Below, piece by piece: positions 53,701 to 60,505 of a stretch of 64,000 nt of DNA. This DNA is from Scandinavium goeteborgense. GTDB lineage: Bacteria > Pseudomonadota > Gammaproteobacteria > Enterobacterales > Enterobacteriaceae. The notes beneath the pieces were generated by a model, which was given only the letters and a program-made list of their open reading frames with translations, searched no databases and had not been told where the DNA came from. Position 1 is the stretch's first letter. Every line of letters starts with the position of its first letter. The stretch lies in contig NZ_CP054058.1 in assembly GCF_003935895.2 (NCBI RefSeq), positions 3,267,177 to 3,331,176 on the forward strand. Reading direction: 5' to 3'. Position numbers and translations under genes: made by a program.

Positions 53701-54500
53701 GTGTTCGCCGCCGCCGCAATCGGCGTGGTGCCCGCGGTGTCGGCACCAATGTTGACGTTGGCCGTGCCGCCGGTATTACTGACGCTGACGATACCAAACT
53801 GATTCATGATCCGCGCAGAATTGGCGCTGTAGACCGGCAACGTCATCCCGGCTACGGCAGTGTCCTGGGCGGGTATGAACGTGGTGGAATCATAAGTGCT
53901 GATGACCTGGAAGCTGCCGTCGAGCCCCGGAACTTCAACGTTCAGTTCCTCATCCTGCTGCGGCCGTGCCGGTGACGGAGAGTAGCTATACTGATTGATG
54001 TTGTTTCGGGTGACTGGCACCGGCGTCTGCGGCGTGCCCTGCACGTTGTCGCTGTTGGCGACGATCAGAATGATGCGTCCGCCGTCAGCCCCCGCCGAGT
54101 TAGGCAGCGCATCGAGAACCGTCACCGAGCGGCCGGTGATCCCGTTGCCGGAAGGGGTCGGCATCGAAGGCATCGGGCCCAGCACGTTCAGCGTGGTGCC
54201 TGCGGCATAGTTAGTGCTCCCGGCGCCCCCACCAATCGTAAAGGCGGTTCCGGTGGTCAGCACCTGGTCAAAGTTATAGCCGGGCGTGGTGGGGAATGCG
54301 TATGACGGGTAGGCGGTGGCCCATTGTACATCATCGGCATGGGCGAAACCTGACACGCTACCAGCTAATAATATCCCATTAAGCAATAGCTTACGCTGTG
54401 CGGAGCGAGGGGACTTTCCCTTTTTCCCGGTAGTAAATTCTGCAGCAGGCACGAACGCACCGGCAACATGGCTCCAGACCAAACGGTAAATTCTGTTCAT
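44748..54500 (-). CDS. Giant autotransporter adhesin with ESPR signal
   Basis: A 3250-residue type Va autotransporter. The start (MNRIYRLVWSHVAGAFVPAA) is the extended signal peptide region; it is followed by a hydrophobic core ending FAHA. A distinct head of about 400 residues leads to a very long asparagine/glycine-rich beta-helix passenger with repeated NNG, NSG motifs. The second half has at least eight autotransporter-associated strand repeats (such as GLTKAGDGTLTLTQDSSYTG). Two related 300-350-residue modules in the second half look duplicated. The last 280 or so residues form the beta-barrel (RFWARYLTKT ... SVGMKIRF). The ATG at 54500 has GGA upstream; the frame is open 18 codons before it. 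Likely a surface adhesin; the receptor is unknown. No frameshift seen. Confidence 0.9.
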   Translation of the reverse strand: MNRIYRLVWSHVAGAFVPAAEFTTGKKGKSPRSAQRKLLLNGILLAGSVSGFAHADDVQWATAYPSYAFPTTPGYNFDQVLTTGTAFTIGGGAGSTNYAAGTTLNVLGPMPSMPTPSGNGITGRSVTVLDALPNSAGADGGRIILIVANSDNVQGTPQTPVPVTRNNINQYSYSPSPARPQQDEELNVEVPGLDGSFQVISTYDSTTFIPAQDTAVAGMTLPVYSANSARIMNQFGIVSVSNTGGTANVNIGADTAGTTPIAAAANTLDLLAKNSTLAQATTTGVLAGPTSAVNWQSDNYIHFRPAAVISSDIQNASAQSTKYSYTLTLPNYVEVLGKTVQAGQKSFTINTAQDIADVNDYLTGQGDYNGKPQIQYWLNAGATVNGGTIDSTVEAQRTYDAIIQGLLAQAESTAINMTYHAWEDRGVHSNNATLGTGNLRIIYADGVNATGTVTSAGSLAVDGATAVMEANADAQITNNGAINTWRSSGSSPESVGMKTTNSAAINNGVINAGLFLEKNGTNQNVNNAGATAISASGASAVANNGFINVGITDSSTHNATGIKASGTTEVENNAGKSIVITGNSHNVDGHGGAYGVDLSGNASFLNHGNIWVGGTPLTAAGTPTAVNLVGSGDLTAGIYTTSANGVVNSTDGTITLLSGTRNAAGMMASGNQGTVTNNGSIVVQGKLTAGSAAANYGMFVQDNVGAATNNGSIQVQGDNNIALNVLAASADASLTSTSAGSITVGSAGGTGGNDGNPFTYRNYAVYAEGLNTHAATVDLQSSIRLLSAGAIGVHARGNATIDLGNNSSLTFENTNQIGYYAWGQGATINISNPTITDSAQTGSILFAVDNGAEFTGSTVGGNYNLNVSGTRSTGVFANGFDDLNDTNASNDVATQITTGNASIVVSGQNAVGVRVTGGAQGTISDGAIQLTGNNTTAVVIDGRDYNINGDIGDTPVATRVSSDAVIGSAAGQNGITGYNVSNLGNLTLNSGANINLQGNNSTGILLHDNGLATIAAADTTVSVAGSNNIGVDIQNAGQLTNNGTITVSGATGSANVGLRVQGSGAIVNKLGTVNATGGKAAVQLTGNGASLTVNGTGNHITAGGDADGVLIDSSGASSFTASNTTIDLTGSGAGINNNASSSNVKLNNVTINAANGPAIRTAVTFSAEGSGNILNVSGSGSGFAFMKSDGSATTGNLNIGTGYTINGNGANSVGVLAKTSGTVNSGTSITMGANAGAAIDATNASSLTNRGNIQTSSNTGSTILAANTKAFSNSGTINSSSTSNSSSLIVLNGSAANRTISNTGTVTSSSQAAKLIDATGSANNTITNSGTLSAASSTAQAVLTGSGNDSLTLSGGTTRGELTLGSGSDRFTWNTGNFNGGVTFTGNDGRDAATVGNVNLNNTTHLLSQGGTGSTLTFNGTNKAGASALIGSLAADNLASGTNIGTGWSTLTLNGATTDMRVVNDLTLSGTPVINVNNGAKLRSGDSLGTPGQATVHNYNIATTGATSLVSFDGTDQTYSGVISGSGGMERVGSGSTVLLGNNTYTGKTTIGVGSSLALGNGGTTGLLSTQTNITDDGNLIVNHSDNVALNGVISGAGNFRQTGLGVTRLGGANSYAGSTGVEKGTLLVNGVQTGTGTTTVFSNSTLGGVGKLGGDVTFNTGGAKLTPGDMGTGKFTIGGSLALADDTTSEFQLGEAYVPGGTYNDLVNVGNDLQLDGDLDVKLADGGTFLPGVYRLYNFGGALDDRGLDIVALPPTDSKYEVQTNVPQQVNLVLNFLDPTTALQFWDGDATTNHGNDGIDGNGRVDGGVGSWSPQLTGVANKWTQSSGVGNAPWAQHAFAVFQGAGSTVNITPEVIGGTLTQVVTSGMQFSSNGYTLNPVNGSELQFVATNAATGLNPANNYTAQGETAANRYFLIRVGDGGAGEDVVTTINANLVQDTDPLGATAALSGDRDSSGNLNVTRLLKTDPGTLVLNGDNRINGGVEVWNGTLQVSKDSSLGNAGTSVTLKNDATLRSGENLTTNRKIFLDKTGGGTLDAFGKIFTSNGVIGGEGKLTIEDTSAGTGAGQLVLNTANTYLGDTLVNGKNGTGTLDVNVNASGAFGKQNSTVTLNDDARVNFRSSANAQTHTFDVDGATLSFNDSASAGQSIIGLTDGTARFTGSSNAGSAKINVDADSQMVISGSADGGTSVTTNSGLVAFAGGAQAANARIANQSGARVNLADSAGKTSVGSLSGAGSVTLGNKTLSEGNLNLNDTLSGLISGVGGGLEKVGTGILTLTADNTFTGATSVMKGVLLINGDQSAATGATSVASNATLGGEGTLGANVNVADNGHLTPGKDLNSVGVLTMNNLTLANNSQIDFQFGKSNVPDANDPLNDLLVVNGDLTLDGRLNITQTPGGKFDVGVYRVINYSGNLINNSLLLGNVPDAAQQLYVQTSVANQINLVNTSGLLLNFWDGTGGVSGILKNNGKIDGGDGVWQNSGGNDNWSTDQTDPDGTINAPFSDGAFAIFSGRKGDVTVDNSLGEVLISGAQFTTNGYVINDGVITTNTADTVIRVGDGTALGKLYTATINSQITGSGGINKTDIGTLVLNGDNSYRGGTTVSGGVLQVSGDQNLGAADTGITLNGGTFRYGEAFDTQRAWTLSGDGGTIDTNSNDVSLLSGISGSGGLTKAGDGTLTLTQDSSYTGLTTIRKGTLQLGNGGSTGSATGNILNLGTLVVNRNNTAELNGVITGTGNFIQAGSGTTVLNGLNNWTGYTLVEKGTLLAGGIGRLSTKSSHIVSENATLDTGGRSQTVANLVNQGTVNLRGGNVGSTLTVNGDYVGMDGTLKIAAQQHSPGVADKLVINGGTATGSTRLDIDVSQLGEPTTGDGIMVVQALNGATTTAQTTKDAFNIGSSRLVAGAWQYQLFAGNASGAGEDWFLRAGYNPVVPGFNSVASIVRQADLYVLGTLHQRVGDEQPWRADAPADGESRFWARYLTKTVDQHLDDATSSQSHSQYDGMQMGVDLWQNDKWRTGVYTTIMDTDSSVSGNTGMGGGSAYNSTLSTYVGGYATWTDTNGFYVDNVLQYGYHSVDLKNLSDSQTYHPDGNTVTASVEVGKPWQIGSSNWAFEPQAQLVWQWSNFDDVTLNDGANTHVGIDADSAVIGRLGARLTADYDTKIGKVKPYVRVNYWQELSGGDDSVTYRNGANSNGKTTLSASQQYSATEAAVGATWTVTNDVQAYTEVGRTWDNGDKSSVDANLSASVGMKIRF

Positions 54501-54784
54501 ACGCATTCCATGAAAAATCAAGCAGTTAAATAAAATAAGTGCAGGGACAAGCAAAAAAGGCAGGACGATTACTTTTTGTAAAAGTAGTACACGCTGTTTG
54601 AATCGGCCTTCCTAAATGTGAAAAAATGAAGCAATTTGTTTCATCATAGTTAATTAGCGAAGCGCAAACTCACCGCAGAGTCTGCTGCCGTTACGTTGTG
54701 TATTAAGCGGGTTTTTACGCAGTCGATTTGAGCAGGTGGAAGGGATCCACTATTATCAAAAGTCATTAAAACTGGAGTCATTTC
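54501..54784. promoter_or_regulatory. Divergent control region: autotransporter / diguanylate cyclase
   Basis: 284 bp, AT-rich, between two divergent genes. No gene is seen. A GGAG at 54774-54777 serves the diguanylate cyclase. I could not place promoters or operators with confidence. Confidence 0.5.
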
Positions 54785-55885
54785 ATGGATATCAAGCACA
54801 GCACCGGAGAAGTGGCGATCGCCAGCGTGAAGGGTTACCTCTGGTTTTTGTGCCTGAACATTATTTTTGCGGCCTGGCTATTGGTACGCATTCTGAGCGG
54901 CGATTCGGTGACGTTTGATACCCAGCATTACATGCTGCCGCTGTGGAGTATTATCGGCTTTTCGTTGATCAATTTATTTTCCACCCTCACCTTACGTGAC
55001 GGCATCAATGAAGGGCTGTATCAAAAATGTCTGCCGTTTATCGTGCTGATATTTAGCGTTTTATGGTCCATCATCTTTTTTAATATGCTGACTGATTTTA
55101 AACAGCCAACCATCACGATGGTGATATTGGTGATCATTCTGCTGCCCGCCACCATTACTTTTTATATCTCCGGTTTACTGCTGACCCTCTTTTGCATACC
55201 CATTATTATTTCAATGGTTTACGGCGAAGTCGTGTCACCGATGGAATTCCCCCTGCTTCTTTGGGTTGGCACACTCATTATTCTGGCCGTGGTCCTTTCT
55301 GCGCGTTATATCCTGCTGGAATCCTATTTGCGCACCCAGCGCAGCGAATACGAACGAAACGTACTGATTAAAAAACTGCTCAGGCTCGCAAACTACGACA
55401 CCCTGACCGGGCTTTTTAACCGTCACAGCCTGACGGAATCTTTTGCCCGCAGCACCCGCCAACTGGAGCACAGCAAAAAATCGCTGTTTCTCATCGTGCT
55501 GGATATCGATTTTTTCAAACAGTACAACGACATGTACGGCCACGTTGAGGGCGATAAATGCCTGATTCAGGTCTCGCGCTGCATTGAACAATCCCTGCGA
55601 AAAGCCAGCGACGCGGCGTTCCGCTTCGGCGGCGAGGAGTTCGTGGTGCTGGCGGTGTGCGACCGATTACCGAATGCGTTAGATATCGCCAAACGTATTC
55701 AGCACGCGCTGGCCGACGCGCGCATTCCGCATAAAGGGTCGAGCGTCGCACCGCGCGTGACGATAAGCCAGGGCATCGCCCAATGGCATCAGGGGATGCC
55801 GCTGGAGGGGCTGTTGGAAATTGCCGACAAGCAGCTTTATCAGGCCAAACGTGACGGACGAAACCGCATCAGTTGGGAGCGTTAG
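54785..55885 (+). CDS. Membrane diguanylate cyclase (GGDEF)
   Basis: A 366-residue inner-membrane protein. About six hydrophobic segments (residues 15-180) form a sensor of unknown signal. A short coiled linker leads to a C-terminal GGDEF domain: NYDTLTGLFNRHSLTESFAR, LDIDFFKQYNDMYGHVEGD, and the active site FRFGGEEFVVLA. It should make cyclic di-GMP. The inhibitory I-site upstream of the active site reads KASD where RxxD is usual, so product feedback may be weakened. It is divergent from the giant autotransporter gene, and control of adhesion by c-di-GMP is plausible though inferred. Start ATG at 54785 with GGAG upstream. Confidence 0.92.
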   Translation: MDIKHSTGEVAIASVKGYLWFLCLNIIFAAWLLVRILSGDSVTFDTQHYMLPLWSIIGFSLINLFSTLTLRDGINEGLYQKCLPFIVLIFSVLWSIIFFNMLTDFKQPTITMVILVIILLPATITFYISGLLLTLFCIPIIISMVYGEVVSPMEFPLLLWVGTLIILAVVLSARYILLESYLRTQRSEYERNVLIKKLLRLANYDTLTGLFNRHSLTESFARSTRQLEHSKKSLFLIVLDIDFFKQYNDMYGHVEGDKCLIQVSRCIEQSLRKASDAAFRFGGEEFVVLAVCDRLPNALDIAKRIQHALADARIPHKGSSVAPRVTISQGIAQWHQGMPLEGLLEIADKQLYQAKRDGRNRISWER

Positions 55886-55924
55886 AAACCGGGAATTGCA
55901 CGCTAACCCTGCTTCGTTGCAATA

Positions 55925-55960
55925 AAAAAGTCACTCCTGGACTCACGGAGTGACTTTTTT
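55925..55960. terminator. Bidirectional terminator between diguanylate cyclase and MurQ-like gene
   Basis: AAAAAAGTCACTCC and GGAGTGACTTTTTT form a perfect 14-bp inverted repeat around CTGGACTCAC-type loop sequence. Flanking A and T tracts make it active on both strands, between two convergent genes. Confidence 0.93.
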
Positions 55961-55979
55961 TATGGGGCCGTCTTCAGCG

Positions 55980-56897
55980 TTACGCGCGATTGAGATGCAG
56001 CTGCATGGCTTCCTGTAGAGCAAGGCGCAAATTATCGTTGTTGTCGCTGAGCAACTCGCGTGAACGCCAGGCGTCCAGCCCGGACATGATGCTGAGGATC
56101 GCCGTCCGGCAGTGGTTATTGCTGTTTGCCAGTGCCACTTTCGCCTGCGCCCGCGGGCAACCGGCGACTTCCATGACTATCGCAATCTGCCGCTCCTGCC
56201 AGCGAATGGTGCTGGCCGGCACGTCGACCCGCAGGTTGCTGAACACGCGCCCGCTGCGAATGGCAATCCCGGTGGTCAGCATGGTGAGAATTTGCTTCTG
56301 CGCCAGATGCGCTTTCGGGTTGTTAAACCCGGCGACCACTTCCGGCCCGGTGTCCGGCACGATGGCGATATCCGCCAACTGGGCCGCTTCGCTGCTGGCG
56401 TCCTGGGTAATGATCGCCACCCGTGCGCCGAGCGACCACGCATGGCGCAGCGCGCCCCACACCCACGGCGTTTTGCCGCTTACGCTCAGGCCAATCAGCA
56501 TATCGTTGTTGCTAAAGGCGATGGTTTCGAGGTCTTTCACCCCGCGATCGTAATCGCTGGCAGCCTGCTCCGAAGTCTGCACCATCGACTGCATCCCACC
56601 GGCTATCAGCGCCATCAGCGAGTGTTTGTTATCCGGCGCAAATTCTCCGGCGGTCAGTACCGCGGTACGGCCTGACGCGCCCGCGCCCGCCAGTATGACT
56701 CGCCCACCCCGGCTGAGGGTCGCTGTCGCGTTGTCCACCAGACGGGTAATGTCCGGCAGGCAGGCGGCAATGGCATCGGTGACCTGTTTATCTTCCCTGT
56801 TGATCATCGCCAGCATATCGTGCGTTGAGAGCGTATCGATCTCAGTGGTGGCGGCGTGGCGACGTTCCATCGCAGAACTCATTGGCTTAATGCTCAT
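55980..56897 (-). CDS. MurQ-like SIS-domain protein (etherase family, altered active site)
   Basis: A 305-residue SIS-domain protein close in layout to N-acetylmuramic acid 6-phosphate etherase MurQ (298 in E. coli): TEIDTLSTHDMLAMINREDK, GAGASGRTAVLTAGEFAPDN, SVSGKTPWVWGALRHA and VVAGFNNPKAHLAQKQILTM. MurQ splits MurNAc-6-phosphate into GlcNAc-6-phosphate and lactate. In gap-free local alignment the first catalytic glutamate (E. coli E83) is kept in AGEF, but the second (E114) is alanine here (SEQAASDY against VEGAEDSR). It may have another activity, or act as a sugar-phosphate sensor. No murP transporter gene is nearby. AAAGGAGGG precedes the ATG. Confidence 0.8.
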   Translation of the reverse strand: MSIKPMSSAMERRHAATTEIDTLSTHDMLAMINREDKQVTDAIAACLPDITRLVDNATATLSRGGRVILAGAGASGRTAVLTAGEFAPDNKHSLMALIAGGMQSMVQTSEQAASDYDRGVKDLETIAFSNNDMLIGLSVSGKTPWVWGALRHAWSLGARVAIITQDASSEAAQLADIAIVPDTGPEVVAGFNNPKAHLAQKQILTMLTTGIAIRSGRVFSNLRVDVPASTIRWQERQIAIVMEVAGCPRAQAKVALANSNNHCRTAILSIMSGLDAWRSRELLSDNNDNLRLALQEAMQLHLNRA

Positions 56898-57070
56898 AAC
56901 ACCCTCCTTTGTTAACGTCCTTACCTACTATAAGGATAATCTTAGGAAGAACCTGCGAGTGCCGTCACGCTTCCCTGCCCGCGCGAGGATATTTCCTTTT
57001 CTTTACGCGGCTTTAAAAAAATCCCCCTGGCGGTGATAATTAGCCCTTCGTCATTACGCGCGAGACCGAC

Positions 57071-58681
57071 ATGAGCGATTCGCCTCTTCCCGCCGCTGCT
57101 GCCCAGCGCCGGATGAAACTGAGCACCCTCGTCACGCTGATGGTGTGTAGCGTGGTGGGTGCGGTTCTGATCCTCGCCTACGCCCTGTGGCTCGGGCAGA
57201 TTGGCAATGCCACCCGCGACGGCGTGAAAGACACCGCGCTGGGGATTGCCCGCACGCTGGCCGATTCCCCCGACGTGAAACGCGGCCTGCACCTGCCGCT
57301 GCAAAACAACCCGATTACGCCCCTGGCCCAGGCGGTGAAACAGCGCAACGACCTATTGTTCGCGGTGGTGACCGATATGCGCGGCATTCGCTATTCGCAT
57401 CCGGATAAAACCATCATCGGTAAACCGTTTATCGGGGACGATTTGACCCCGGCCCTGGCGGGCAAAGAGAACGTCTCTATCAACCACGGCGTGTTGGCCG
57501 AGGCGCTGCGCGTGTTTACCCCGGTGTATGACGATAATCATCAGCAAATTGGCGTGGTGGTGGTGGGCATTTCGCTCAGCAAAGTGGGTGAGCAGGTCAG
57601 CCGCAGCCGCTGGAGCGTACTGTGGAGCGTGCTGTTCAGCGCCATTGTCGGCAGCTTTGGCATTTATTGTCTGGTCCACGTGCTGAAACGCGTGCTGCTG
57701 GGCCTTGAGCCGTGGGAAATCTCCAGCCTGTATCAACAGCGTCAGGCGATGATTCAATCGCTCAAAGAGGGCGTGATGGCGGTAGATGCGCAGGGTCGGG
57801 TGACGCTGCTCAACCATGCGGCGCGCAAGATGCTGCTCTCTTCCACCAGCGACGAGCACGGCCACGCGCCGCTGCTCGCCAATCTTAATGACGTCCTCGC
57901 CAGCGGCGAACCGATTCAGGACCGGGAATTAGGCTGCAACGGACGTTTGCTGCTGAGCAACACCGTGCCGGTGCGCAGTCAGGGACGGGTCATCGGCGCC
58001 ATCAGCACCTTCCGCGATAAAACCGAGGTCAGCCAGCTGATGCAGCGTCTGGACGGCATGGGTAACTACGTCGACGCCCTGCGCACCACCTCGCATGAAT
58101 TTATGAACAAGCTACACGTCATTCTCGGCCTGTTGAGCATGAAAAGTTACGATAAGCTTGAAGAGTACGTGCTGCAAACCGCGCATACCTATCAGATGGA
58201 TATCGGCGCCATTCAGCATCGCGTGAAATCGCCGGTGGTCGCCGGGTTCCTGCTCGGTAAAATTAACCGGGCGAAAGAGCGCGGCTTTAGCCTGACGCTC
58301 GCCGAGGATAGCCTGGTGCCGGACAACCCGAATGAAAAACAGGTCACGGTGCTGGTGACGGTACTCGGCAACCTGATTGAAAACGCGCTGGACGCCATGA
58401 GCCACCAGTCGGAAGGCGAAGTGAGCCTGCTGCTGCACTACCAGAACGGCTGGCTCACGGGCGAAGTGAGCGATGACGGCCCGGGCATTCCCGAAGCCAA
58501 TCTGGACGCTATCTTCGCCAAAGGTTTCTCGACCAAAGGCGAAAACCGTGGCGTCGGCCTGTTTCTCGCCAGCCAACAGCTGGATGAACTCGGGGGCACG
58601 ATTACGGTAGAATCCGAGCCCGGCGTGTTTACCCAATTTTTTGTCGATCTCCCGTGGGACAGTGAAAGGAAGAGTGCGTGA
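57071..58681 (+). CDS. DcuS-type C4-dicarboxylate sensor kinase
   Basis: A 536-residue inner-membrane histidine kinase of the DcuS/CitA family. Order: segment near 20-42, periplasmic PAS sensor (45-180), second segment (185-205), cytoplasmic PAS (225-320), kinase region (histidine 342 in SHEFMNKLHVILG, then NLIENALDAM and DDGPGIPEANL). The C4-dicarboxylate contacts of E. coli DcuS are at identical positions: R107, H110, R147 and F149. It therefore probably senses fumarate, succinate or malate. It may be a paralogue of the true dcuS, which in E. coli lies near fumB and dcuB, so no symbol is given. It is followed directly by its response regulator gene. Confidence 0.9.
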   Translation: MSDSPLPAAAAQRRMKLSTLVTLMVCSVVGAVLILAYALWLGQIGNATRDGVKDTALGIARTLADSPDVKRGLHLPLQNNPITPLAQAVKQRNDLLFAVVTDMRGIRYSHPDKTIIGKPFIGDDLTPALAGKENVSINHGVLAEALRVFTPVYDDNHQQIGVVVVGISLSKVGEQVSRSRWSVLWSVLFSAIVGSFGIYCLVHVLKRVLLGLEPWEISSLYQQRQAMIQSLKEGVMAVDAQGRVTLLNHAARKMLLSSTSDEHGHAPLLANLNDVLASGEPIQDRELGCNGRLLLSNTVPVRSQGRVIGAISTFRDKTEVSQLMQRLDGMGNYVDALRTTSHEFMNKLHVILGLLSMKSYDKLEEYVLQTAHTYQMDIGAIQHRVKSPVVAGFLLGKINRAKERGFSLTLAEDSLVPDNPNEKQVTVLVTVLGNLIENALDAMSHQSEGEVSLLLHYQNGWLTGEVSDDGPGIPEANLDAIFAKGFSTKGENRGVGLFLASQQLDELGGTITVESEPGVFTQFFVDLPWDSERKSA

Positions 58682-59397
58682 TAAATGTATTAATTGTGGA
58701 TGATGACGCGATGGTGACGGAGCTGAACCGGATGTACGTCGCCCGGGTGCCAGGCTTCAACTGCTGCGGCACCGCGTCCACGCTGGCGCAGGCCACGGCG
58801 ATGATCAACGACAACACTCTGGCTATCGATCTGGTGCTTCTCGACGTGTACATGCAGCAGGACAACGGGCTCGATCTGCTACCGGTGATCCGCGCGTCCG
58901 GCCGCCCGATCGACGTTATCATGATCTCTTCCGCCGCCGATGCGGCAACGATCCAGACCTCCATTCACTACGGCGTGGTCGATTATCTGATTAAACCGTT
59001 CCAGTTTCCGCGCTTTGAAGAGGCGCTGAATACGTGGCGTGAGAAGAAAACGATGATGGGCAACCATGCCTATTATGAGCAGGCCGATGTTGATCAACTG
59101 CTGCACGGCGGCACGCCGGAAGTGGCTGACAGCAAAAAGCTGCCGAAGGGGCTAACGCCGCAGACGCTGCGCACGCTCTGCCAGTGGATTGATGCGCACC
59201 CGGAGAGCGAATTTTCGACCGATGATTTGGCCAATGCGGTGAATATTTCGCGGGTGTCGTGTCGTAAATATCTGATTTGGCTGGCACAGATTAATATTCT
59301 GTTCACCAGCATTCATTACGGCGCCACCGGGCGTCCGGTCTACCGTTACCGTCTGGTTGCCGAGCAGTACGGCCTGCTCAAGCAGTACAGTCAATAA
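58678..59397 (+). CDS. DcuR-type response regulator
   Basis: A 239-residue response regulator, the same length as E. coli DcuR. The receiver domain has the acidic pair DDD near residue 8-10, phospho-acceptor aspartate 56 (LLDVYM) and lysine in YLIKPF. The C-terminal domain holds a helix-turn-helix (TDDLANAVNISRVSCRKYLI). Start is GTG at 58678, overlapping the kinase stop by four bases (GTGA), with GGAAGAG upstream. It should activate the nearby fumarate-reductase genes, probably through the repeated 13-bp motifs at 63384 and 63845 (inference). The last 20 bases overlap the convergent apbE-like gene tail to tail. Confidence 0.9.
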   Translation: MINVLIVDDDAMVTELNRMYVARVPGFNCCGTASTLAQATAMINDNTLAIDLVLLDVYMQQDNGLDLLPVIRASGRPIDVIMISSAADAATIQTSIHYGVVDYLIKPFQFPRFEEALNTWREKKTMMGNHAYYEQADVDQLLHGGTPEVADSKKLPKGLTPQTLRTLCQWIDAHPESEFSTDDLANAVNISRVSCRKYLIWLAQINILFTSIHYGATGRPVYRYRLVAEQYGLLKQYSQ

Positions 59398-60343
59398 GCC
59401 GGTAGCTGTCATCGAGCAGCGTGAAGCGGTACTGGCGTTGGGAGGAGAGCACCACTTCCCGCGCTTTGGTCACGAAAATAGCCTCGATATCGGCCCGGCC
59501 TTTCAGCATTTCGCAGCCCTGCTCCGCACCCGCGCCGAACAGCAGCGTGGTCCAGATATCGCCGTCGAGAGAATCGGTTGAAATGAGGGTCACGCTGTCG
59601 AGTTCGTTATTCAACGGATAGCCAGTACGCGGGTCGAGAATATGGTGATAGCGCTGCCCGTCCTGCTCAAAATAGCGTTCATAGGTGCCGGAAGTGACCA
59701 CTGATTTATGCGTCACGTCCATCGCGCCCACCAGCGCATCGGCGTCGGAGAACGGTTTTTTCAGGCCAATACGCCAGTGACCGAGCGGCGTACCGAGTGT
59801 CTGCACGTTGCCGCCCAGGTTGATAAGCCCTTCGCTCACACCCTCTTGCCGTAATAAATCCCGCACCCGATCGGCGATATAACCTTTGGCTATCGCCCCC
59901 AAATCAATTTCCATTCCCTGACGGGCGAGAAACACGCTCTGCGCGGTGTCATCGAGGATAACCTCGTCGGCCCGCGTGATGTCGAGCAGCGCGGAAATCT
60001 CGTCGGCGGGCGGCACGCTGTCACCTTTAAAGCCGATACGCCAGCGTTTCACCAGCGGACCAATGGCGAGGTTGAACGCACTGCCGGGCAGGACGCTGGC
60101 GGCTTTAGCACATTTGATGAGTTGATAGACCGCGGCGCTGACCGCAACCGGATGCTGTCCGGCGGCGTAATTGATCTCCATCACCTGCGACTGCGCGCGG
60201 TTGACGGTGAACTGGTCTTCGTAATGTTTGATGAGGCCGAACACGCGGGACGCCTGAGGCGCGTTGTGGGAGAACAGTTTGAGCAGAATGGGCGAACCCA
60301 TCAGGGTTGCTGAGTAGCTGTAGACCGAGTTGTCAGTTGGCAT
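59378..60343 (-). CDS. ApbE-family FAD:protein FMN transferase, cytoplasmic form
   Basis: A 321-residue ApbE-like protein. It transfers FMN from FAD to a threonine or serine of an FMN-bind domain. Family motifs: IDLGAIAKGYIADRVRDLL (DxGGxxKGxxxD type), GLINLGGNVQTLG, HHILDPRTGYPLNN and the aspartate motif ISTDSLDGDIWTT. Most ApbE proteins are exported lipoproteins; this one has no signal peptide, which fits modification of a soluble cytoplasmic target. The adjacent fumarate reductase carries the target motif. The ATG at 60343 has GAGGG eight bases upstream; GTG at 60370 and ATG at 60358 are alternatives. It lies downstream of the reductase gene on the same strand. Confidence 0.9.
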   Translation of the reverse strand: MPTDNSVYSYSATLMGSPILLKLFSHNAPQASRVFGLIKHYEDQFTVNRAQSQVMEINYAAGQHPVAVSAAVYQLIKCAKAASVLPGSAFNLAIGPLVKRWRIGFKGDSVPPADEISALLDITRADEVILDDTAQSVFLARQGMEIDLGAIAKGYIADRVRDLLRQEGVSEGLINLGGNVQTLGTPLGHWRIGLKKPFSDADALVGAMDVTHKSVVTSGTYERYFEQDGQRYHHILDPRTGYPLNNELDSVTLISTDSLDGDIWTTLLFGAGAEQGCEMLKGRADIEAIFVTKAREVVLSSQRQYRFTLLDDSYRLIDCTA

Positions 60344-60409
60344 GGCGGTTGCCCTCATCTTGAAGTTCACCCATTCGCGAAAGTTTTGGTCGGACCGGAG
60401 TGGCCGGAT

Positions 60410-60500
60410 GCCCTCTCCCTAACCCTCTCCCACAGGGAGAGGGAACTGTTCCGCTCGTTAATTCTCCCTCTCCCTGAGGGAGAGGGCCGGGGAGAGGGGG
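60410..60500. repeat. Multiple GC-rich hairpins between reductase and apbE-like genes
   Basis: CCCTCTCCCTAACCCTCTCC, then CACAGGGAGAGGG, later TCTCCCTCTCCCTGAGGGAG and GGGCCGGGGAGAGGGGG: overlapping inverted repeats of the same family as 9253-9275. They occupy the 162-bp gap in the operon and could lower apbE expression relative to the reductase or protect its mRNA. Confidence 0.65.
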
Positions 60501-60505
60501 AAATA

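Noticed and set aside
57071-59397. Sensor pair as CitA/CitB (DpiBA)
   Set aside because: Residue-by-residue similarity, including exact positions of the dicarboxylate contacts and the 239-residue regulator with the GLTPQTLRTLCQWIDAH stretch, fits DcuS/DcuR better than the citrate pair.
59378-60370. ApbE-like protein as an exported lipoprotein
   Set aside because: No signal peptide or lipobox is present from any of the three possible starts.
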